Of a stretch of 64,000 nt of DNA, positions 59,352 to 64,000 are shown piece by piece. Origin of the DNA: Afifella pfennigii DSM 17143. Lineage in GTDB: Bacteria; Pseudomonadota; Alphaproteobacteria; Rhizobiales; Afifellaceae. Below the pieces are notes generated by a model that saw only the letters and a list, made by a program, of their open reading frames with translations, had not been told where the DNA came from and ran no database searches. The stretch spans positions 186,001 through 250,000 of the forward strand of contig NZ_JHZK01000002.1 in the NCBI RefSeq assembly GCF_000688515.1, read 5' to 3'. Every line of letters begins with the position of its first letter. The stretch's first letter is position 1. Position numbers and translations under genes: made by a program.

Positions 59352-59428
59352 TGGCGCACCGGGGAGGATTCGAACCCCCGACCCCCAGATTCGTAGTCTG
59401 GTGCTCTATCCAGCTGAGCTACCGGTGC
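59352..59428 (-). tRNA. tRNA-Arg (anticodon ACG)
   Basis: The minus strand folds as a 77-nucleotide tRNA including an encoded CCA. The acceptor stem is GCACCGG/CCGGTGC with discriminator G. The D-arm is AGCTCAGCTGGATAGAGC. The anticodon stem CCAGA/TCTGG encloses CTACGAA with anticodon ACG, and the T-arm contains GGTTCGAATCC. The first anticodon base would be deaminated to inosine to read CGU, CGC and CGA. It stands alone between the LysR gene and the sensor kinase gene. Confidence 0.97.
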
Positions 59429-59579
59429 GTGCCGATGGCGCGGCCGGGTCAGCGACCGCGCGTTGCGGAGCGCCACACCTAATTGCTCGGCGGGCCGAAT
59501 GCAAGCGCCTCGAGGCGCCATCCTCAGGGGGTTGGCGCGGCGAGAACCTGATCGGATATGTCAGCGTTCGCGCCCCTTT

Positions 59580-61058
59580 TCACGCCTTGCGGCGGTCGCG
59601 GATCGCCGCAAGGCTCACCGGCCGGTCGGGGATGACGATCTCGAAGACGGCGCCGGCGCCGGGCCGCTCCAGGAGATTGAGCTCGCCACCATGGGCGGCG
59701 ACGATCTCGCGGGCGATCGCAAGGCCGAGCCCGACGCCGCCCGGCCGCGCGGAGCCTTTGAAGGGCTCGTAGAGCGCGTCCTTGGCCTTTTGCGGCAGGC
59801 CGGGCCCGGTGTCGCAGACCCTGAGGCGCGCCACCGTGCCCTGGCGCTCGCCCTCCACCCAGAGGCGGCGGATGACCGCGCCGCTCTCGTCGGAGGTGAG
59901 CGCCTGCTGGGCGTTGCGGGCAAGGTTGAGGATGACGCGGAAGAGCTGGTCCGGATCGGCGTCGACCTCCAGATCGGCCGGCACGCGGTTGTCGAAAGCC
60001 ACGCAATCCTGCCCCCCGATGCCGAGAATCTCGGCAACGTCCTCCACCAGGCGCCGTGCCGAGACCAGGCGGCGTACCGGCTCCGCCTCGCTAGCGCTGC
60101 CATAGGACAGAACGGAGCGGGTATAGCCGATCGCCCGGTCGATGGTGCCCACCAGCTTGGGCGCGATGCGGCGCACCAGGGGGTCGTCCGCCGTCGCCAG
60201 ATGGTCGGAGAAAAGTTGCGCCGAGGCGAGGATGTTGCGCAGGTCGTGGTTGATCTTGGAGACGGCGAGGCCGAGGTCGGCGAGATGTCGGCGCTGCTTG
60301 AGCATGTCGCGCAGCGCCGATTGCATCGTCGCCAGTTGTTCCTCGGCGCGGCCGATCTCGTCGCTCCTGCCGGAAGGCTCGATCATCCGGCTGGCGTCCT
60401 CCGGATTGTCGGAAAAATCCTGCATGCGCGCGGCGAGCCGCTGGATGGGGCTGACGATCATCAGGCGCAGCGCCAGATAGACCAGTGCCGCGGTGATCAT
60501 GGAGATGGCCAGCGACAACAGCAGGATATTGCGCGAATAGCGCAGCATCGCCTGCCTGAGATCGTCCTCCGCAAGGACGATCTCGAAGACGGCCATGCCG
60601 CGCGGCGGTTCCCCGGAGACGCGGATGAGCCGCTCCCCGCCGCCGAAGAGAAGCGTCGCAAAGGCGGCTTGAATGGAAGCGAGCGGGCGCGTGCGCGTCA
60701 GGTCGTGATGGGCGGCGATATCCCCCGGCGGGCCGCCGGAAGCGATGAGAATATGCTGGCCGTCCTTCAGCATGGCGATCGCCTGCATGCCGATGGCGTT
60801 GAGGATCTCCTTTTGCATCTTTTCCGAAAGGACGGGCCCATCCTCGCTGGCGGCGGCGAGGGCGGCGATGGAGGCTGCTTCCAGCTTCTCGCTCAGCCAC
60901 ATATTGCGGAAATTGGCGATGGACGGCACATAGATGAGGATTTCCGCCACCATCACGAAGGCGATGGTGAGGATGAGCAGCTTGGCTGACAGGCCGCGGG
61001 CGAGCCATCTGCCAAGGCGGAGGCCGAAACGGCCGCCTTTCTCTGAGCTCGCTGTCAC
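59580..61058 (-). CDS. Membrane-bound sensor histidine kinase
   Basis: The 492-residue kinase has membrane segments at about 24-46 and 177-199, enclosing a 130-residue periplasmic sensor. A HAMP region (SPIQRLAARMQDF) is followed by the H-box KINHDLRN (His271) and an HATPase domain. The latter has NLARNAQQAL (N box), VCDTGPGL (G1) and GVGLGLAIAREIVAAHGG (G2). The HDLRN H-box is less common than HELRTP. No response regulator is adjacent, so it is an orphan kinase here. Its neighbours, a flavoprotein disulfide reductase and a TVP38 protein, do not reveal the stimulus. Confidence 0.92.
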   Translation of the reverse strand: MTASSEKGGRFGLRLGRWLARGLSAKLLILTIAFVMVAEILIYVPSIANFRNMWLSEKLEAASIAALAAASEDGPVLSEKMQKEILNAIGMQAIAMLKDGQHILIASGGPPGDIAAHHDLTRTRPLASIQAAFATLLFGGGERLIRVSGEPPRGMAVFEIVLAEDDLRQAMLRYSRNILLLSLAISMITAALVYLALRLMIVSPIQRLAARMQDFSDNPEDASRMIEPSGRSDEIGRAEEQLATMQSALRDMLKQRRHLADLGLAVSKINHDLRNILASAQLFSDHLATADDPLVRRIAPKLVGTIDRAIGYTRSVLSYGSASEAEPVRRLVSARRLVEDVAEILGIGGQDCVAFDNRVPADLEVDADPDQLFRVILNLARNAQQALTSDESGAVIRRLWVEGERQGTVARLRVCDTGPGLPQKAKDALYEPFKGSARPGGVGLGLAIAREIVAAHGGELNLLERPGAGAVFEIVIPDRPVSLAAIRDRRKA

Positions 61059-61181
61059 ATCGTCTCCGGCCGATTGGGCCGTCCTCGCGCGTGCCTCCTT
61101 GCGGCATTGCGCACCGACATGGCGAGCCCGTCAAGAGGCAGGGGCCGCATGCTGGCCTGCGCGCTTGCGGGGGCAGGCGCT

Positions 61182-62606
61182 TCAGCCGAAACGCCGCAAC
61201 AGGCGCGCCGCCCGCTTGGCGGCCTCCGGGACCGGCACGTAAAAGCTCGTTGCGGCCCGCTTGCCGGCTTCCGCCAGCGTCGGATAGGGCAGCACCATCG
61301 CCATAAGATCGCGCACATGCAGGCCCTTGGCGATGGTAAGAGCGAAGGGCGCAATGAGCTCGCCGGCGCCGCGGGCGACGATATCGGCCCCGACGATCTT
61401 GCCACGTTTCGTCGTCAGCACCCGCACGAAGCCTTCCGTGCAGCGCTCGGCCTCGGCGCGATCGTTCTCCGCGAGCGGCCAGCGCAGGATACGGACGTCG
61501 CGGTACCTCGTTCGCGCTTGCGTCAGCGTCAGGCCGACATGGGCTATCTCCGGATCGGTATAGGTCACCCAGGCGATGAGATCCGGGTTCACCTTGCCGC
61601 CGAAGCGGAAGAGGATGGAGCGCAGGGCCTGGCCGGCCTGGTAGCTCGCCCAATGGGTGAAGTTGAAGCCGCCGGCGATATCGCCGATGGCGTAGATGCG
61701 CCGGTTGGAGGTGCGCAAATGGGCATCGGTGCGGATGCCGCTGTCATCGAAATCGACGCCGGCTTGCGCAAGGCCGAGCCCTTCCACATTGGGGCGGCGG
61801 CCGACGGCGATGAGAAGCTGCGTGCCGTCGACCTGATCGACTTCCCCTTCCTCGCTCTGCAGGTGCACCCTCACGCCGTAGCGGCCCCGCCGGGCGACAC
61901 GCGCCACCTTGGCGCCCTCGCGAAGGACGACGCCCTCGCCAACAAGGCGGCGGCGAACGATCTCGGCGAATTCCGCATCGTCGCGGCCGAGGATGCGCGC
62001 CGCTTCAAGCACGGTCACGTCCGAGCCGAGCCGGCGGAAGGCCTGCGCCATTTCCAGGCCGATCGGCCCGCCCCCGATGACGATGAGATGGCTCGGCAGC
62101 TTCTCCAGGTCGAACAGGCTCTCATTGGTGAGAAAGGGAACCCGGTCCAGGCCCTCGATCTGCGGCACGCGCGGCGAGGAGCCTGCGGCGATGACGAAGC
62201 GGCGGGCGCGAATCTCGCTCTCGCCGGCAACGAGCGTGCGCGGATCGGCAAAACGCGCCTCCTCGCGGATGACGCGCACGCCGAGCCCGGTGAAGCGCTC
62301 TTGCGAATCGTTGGGAGCGATGGAGGCGATGACGCGATGGACATGCGCGTTGACGGCGGAGAAATCGATCTGCGGCTTGCCGGCATCGACGCCGAACAAG
62401 GGCGCCTCGCGGATAAGGGCGACATGGCGGGCGGCGGCGATCAGCGCCTTGGAAGGCACGCAGCCGGTATTCAGGCAGTCGCCGCCCATGCGCGCCTTTT
62501 CCACCAGCACCACGGGCACCTCGAAGGCCGCCGCGGCGGCGGCGAGCGTCAAGCCCGCCGAGCCCGCGCCGATGACACAGATATCCGGTTCGATGGTCTC
62601 GCTCAC
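61182..62606 (-). CDS. Pyridine nucleotide-disulfide (mercuric reductase-like) FAD oxidoreductase
   Basis: The 474-residue flavoprotein has FAD-binding ICVIGAGSAGLTLA, the redox-active Cys44-x4-Cys49 in GGDCLNTGCVPSK, the NAD-binding VIGGGPIGLEMAQAFRRLG, and YAIGDIAGG. In place of the usual His-Glu dyad of lipoamide dehydrogenases (HPTxSE) it reads PYPTLAEAGKRAA, so the catalytic base differs. There is no MerA N-terminal metal domain and no C-terminal Cys pair. GTG 62606 overlaps the stop of the TVP38 gene (GTGA). TVP38/flavoprotein pairs are common in bacteria, but the substrate is unknown. Confidence 0.87.
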   Translation of the reverse strand: MSETIEPDICVIGAGSAGLTLAAAAAAFEVPVVLVEKARMGGDCLNTGCVPSKALIAAARHVALIREAPLFGVDAGKPQIDFSAVNAHVHRVIASIAPNDSQERFTGLGVRVIREEARFADPRTLVAGESEIRARRFVIAAGSSPRVPQIEGLDRVPFLTNESLFDLEKLPSHLIVIGGGPIGLEMAQAFRRLGSDVTVLEAARILGRDDAEFAEIVRRRLVGEGVVLREGAKVARVARRGRYGVRVHLQSEEGEVDQVDGTQLLIAVGRRPNVEGLGLAQAGVDFDDSGIRTDAHLRTSNRRIYAIGDIAGGFNFTHWASYQAGQALRSILFRFGGKVNPDLIAWVTYTDPEIAHVGLTLTQARTRYRDVRILRWPLAENDRAEAERCTEGFVRVLTTKRGKIVGADIVARGAGELIAPFALTIAKGLHVRDLMAMVLPYPTLAEAGKRAATSFYVPVPEAAKRAARLLRRFG

Positions 62607-63415
62607 ATCCTCTCCGCGCCGGGCTGTCGCTCCGCGCATGGCGCGGCGGTCTCCTGCTTATCGTCGGCATGCCCGGTTCCCCGCCAGCGCTTCAACACGA
62701 TGGGAAGAAGAGCGGCAAGGGCCAGAACGGCAAAACCGATGAGAAGCTGCGGGGAAACCGTCGGGCCTTCTGCGTCGAAAGCCGTGCCGAGACCCTCGCC
62801 GAAATAGGAATAAGCGAAGGTGCCTGGCAGGATGCCGACCAAGGTGGCAAGGGCATAGGGGCCGAGGCGCATGCCGAAAAGCGCCGGAGCGAGATTGATG
62901 ACCCAGAAGGGAAAGATCGGCGCAAGCCGCAGAAAGAGAAGATAGTGGAAAGCGTCCTCGCGAAAGCCGTCGGCGAGCCGTTTCAGGCGCGGACCGGCGC
63001 GGCGCTCCAGCGCCTCGCCGATCGAGGTGCGCGCGATGAGGAAGATAATGCAGGCGCCAATCGTCGCGCCGATGACGGAGAGCGTGCCGCCGACGATCCA
63101 GCCGAACATCAGCCCGCCGGCGATCGTCACGATGCTCGCCCCCGGAAAGGAGACCGCGACAAGGGCGACATAGGTCAGGACGTAGAGGCTGGCGGCAAGC
63201 GGCAGGCGCGCCTCCACATGTGCCTTCAGCGCCTCCTGCTGCTCGGCGAGCACCTCCATCGACAGGTAGCGGTGCCCTCCGAAGACGTAGAAGGTGGCGA
63301 GAACGACGACGACGAGGATGGCAGGCAGCCATCGAACGAGCTCCGCCGTGCCTTTCTTGCGCGCCTCATCGCGCTCTTGCGTGCATTTGTCTGCCGACAC
63401 CTTATCGGCCCCCAT
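62603..63415 (-). CDS. TVP38/TMEM64 (DedA/SNARE-associated) family membrane protein
   Basis: This 270-residue inner-membrane protein has a first span near 28-46 (WLPAILVVVVLATFYVFGG). The TVP38 core SFPGASIVTIAGGLMFGWIVGG and IGATIGACIIFLIARTSIGEA follow, then LRLAPIFPFWVINLAPALFG, which is the family signature. Two more C-terminal spans follow. Relatives are lipid scramblases or transport proteins. ATG 63415 begins a sensible cytoplasmic N-terminus; a frame from 63571 adds 52 residues without family match. It is translationally coupled to the downstream flavoprotein gene. Confidence 0.85.
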   Translation of the reverse strand: MGADKVSADKCTQERDEARKKGTAELVRWLPAILVVVVLATFYVFGGHRYLSMEVLAEQQEALKAHVEARLPLAASLYVLTYVALVAVSFPGASIVTIAGGLMFGWIVGGTLSVIGATIGACIIFLIARTSIGEALERRAGPRLKRLADGFREDAFHYLLFLRLAPIFPFWVINLAPALFGMRLGPYALATLVGILPGTFAYSYFGEGLGTAFDAEGPTVSPQLLIGFAVLALAALLPIVLKRWRGTGHADDKQETAAPCAERQPGAERM

Positions 63416-63809
63416 GGCTGTGTTTCTGTCGCAGGCGCCGAGCCCTGCTTTGGTTTTCGTAAGGGCCGGCAGCGCCCTGGCGCCGGCACCCTGCACCCGC
63501 AAGGTAGGTGGCGAAAGCCTTCCATGCCGCTTTCTCACCCCGAATTGATGCCATGCGACGGGTAATGTCACGTCACCGTGACGCGCGCCGTGACGAGCGC
63601 GACGTCGTTCGCACGCGTTGCATTCTCGCTTCTGCCGCGCGTTGACTTCGCCGCTGCATTGACACTATATCGCGCACGCGAAAAGCACCGTTGCGCGGAT
63701 GACCGGGCGCGGGCGAAATTCCGAACATCGAAGCAGCTTTGCGGGTCGCGAAGATACCGGCTGACTTCCGTTCACCAGCTTGAGGGCTGCCGCAGGCGGC
63801 AGAACGACT
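63416..63809. other. Divergent intergenic region before rpmH
   Basis: The 394-base gap holds the promoter of rpmH (63642-63670) and presumably that of the leftward TVP38 gene. It also has a perfect 13-bp palindrome, CGTCACCGTGACG, at 63571-63583, followed by a further CCGTGACG. No DnaA-box cluster or gene is apparent, so there is no sign of an origin here. Confidence 0.5.
63642..63670 (+). promoter_or_regulatory. Sigma-70-type promoter of rpmH
   Basis: TTGACT (-35) and CTATAT (-10) are separated by exactly 17 bases, 140 bases before the rpmH ATG. This is the best housekeeping promoter in the window and fits a highly expressed ribosomal gene. Confidence 0.65.
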
Positions 63810-63944
63810 ATGAAACGGACTTTCCAACCGAGCCGCCTGGTGCGCAAGCGCCGCCACGGTTTCCGCGCCCGCATGGCCACCAAGAACGGCCGCAAGGTGA
63901 TCGCCCGGCGCCGGGCCAGGGGCCGCAAGCGCCTTTCGGCCTGA
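63810..63944 (+). CDS. rpmH: 50S ribosomal protein L34
   Basis: This complete 44-residue protein starts [20 protein letters not shown] and ends RGRKRLSA. It is extremely basic and matches bacterial L34 across its length. L34 sits on the large subunit near the 23S rRNA 5' region. It is transcribed rightwards from the promoter at 63642-63670 and is followed by rnpA, the conserved rpmH-rnpA order in bacteria. The sequence is unambiguous even though the gene is short. Confidence 0.98.
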   Translation: MKRTFQPSRLVRKRRHGFRARMATKNGRKVIARRRARGRKRLSA

Positions 63945-63970
63945 GCGAGCGGCGCCAGAGCGCCCCGGCC

Positions 63971-64000
63971 ATGCAGCGCCTGAAGAAGCGGCGCGACTTC
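63971..64000 (+). CDS. rnpA: Ribonuclease P protein component, N-terminal fragment
   Basis: The frame ATG at 63971 reads MQRLKKRRDF and then runs off the window. LKKRRDF is the typical RnpA opening, and the position 26 bases after rpmH is the conserved location. The frame is also open upstream (in-frame [10 protein letters not shown] without ATG), so a slightly earlier non-ATG start is possible. RnpA assists the RNA subunit in maturing tRNA 5' ends. Confidence 0.85.
   Translation, partial: MQRLKKRRDF

Noticed and set aside
63416-63809. Replication origin next to rpmH
   Set aside because: No DnaA-box cluster or AT-rich unwinding region was seen, and dnaA is not in the window.
1-64000. Mobile element, prophage, integron or CRISPR array
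   Set aside because: No transposase, integrase, phage gene, long terminal repeat or regularly spaced repeat was found. The unusual layout of the sulfolactate locus has no visible transposition scar.

Overview
The window is about 64 kb of GC-rich DNA. It looks like chromosome of a free-living, metabolically versatile alphaproteobacterium, most likely Hyphomicrobiales (Rhizobiales). That placement rests on gene content: a FixK/FNR-type box before hemN, a ThuE/AglE-like sugar ABC system, many tripartite tricarboxylate transporters (TTT), and family resemblance. No marker gene pins the genus. I see no insertion sequence, phage, CRISPR array or rRNA. Housekeeping genes sit at both edges (folK on the left, rpmH and the start of rnpA on the right), with one tRNA-Arg(ACG) at about 59.4 kb.

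Left block, 0.8-11.4 kb: a sulfolactate module. One leftward operon encodes a TTT solute-binding protein, a fused TctA-TctB permease, an SlcC-like (S)-sulfolactate dehydrogenase, a ComC-like dehydrogenase and a GabD-family aldehyde dehydrogenase. A separate leftward pair encodes the sulfo-lyase subunits SuyA and SuyB. It is divergent from a GntR/HutC regulator, with a perfect 14-bp palindrome between them. An anaerobic hemN with its own FNR-type box sits between the two parts. Together the genes could take up sulfolactate (or oxidise sulfolactaldehyde), interconvert its stereoisomers through sulfopyruvate, and cleave (R)-sulfolactate to pyruvate and sulfite.

Block 11.5-20.2 kb is mixed: a diacylglycerol-kinase-like gene overlapping a metallophosphoesterase, a cold-shock protein and a DEAD-box helicase, an SLC13-type anion transporter, an Old Yellow Enzyme homologue divergent from an SDR, and a CobW-type GTPase.

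Block 20.3-58 kb is a catabolic region. It has an amidohydrolase, a hydroxyisobutyrate-dehydrogenase-like enzyme and a bicupin, then two complete TTT systems flanking an ADP-forming acyl-CoA synthetase. Next is a divergon: acyl-CoA dehydrogenase, DUF35 protein and Cys-less thiolase-like protein on one side; enoyl-CoA hydratase, 3-hydroxyacyl-CoA dehydrogenase and a large alpha/beta hydrolase on the other. Then come a 2-hydroxyacid dehydrogenase divergent from an IlvD/Edd dehydratase, a ThuEFGK-like sugar ABC transporter, a fourth TTT system with its own cupin, a GlcG-like protein, TauE and AbrB membrane proteins, an IclR regulator, a sugar-acid set (2-hydroxyacid dehydrogenase, Gfo/Idh/MocA, HpaI-type aldolase), and a TauD-type dioxygenase divergent from a LysR regulator. 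Several promoters in this block, including that of the IclR gene, share a TTGAAAC-N3-GGTT-like motif, which suggests one regulon.

Right block, 59.3-64 kb: tRNA-Arg, an orphan sensor histidine kinase, a translationally coupled TVP38-type membrane protein and flavoprotein disulfide reductase, then the rpmH promoter, rpmH and the first codons of rnpA.

All product calls come from reading motifs and from knowledge of the families. No database search was run.
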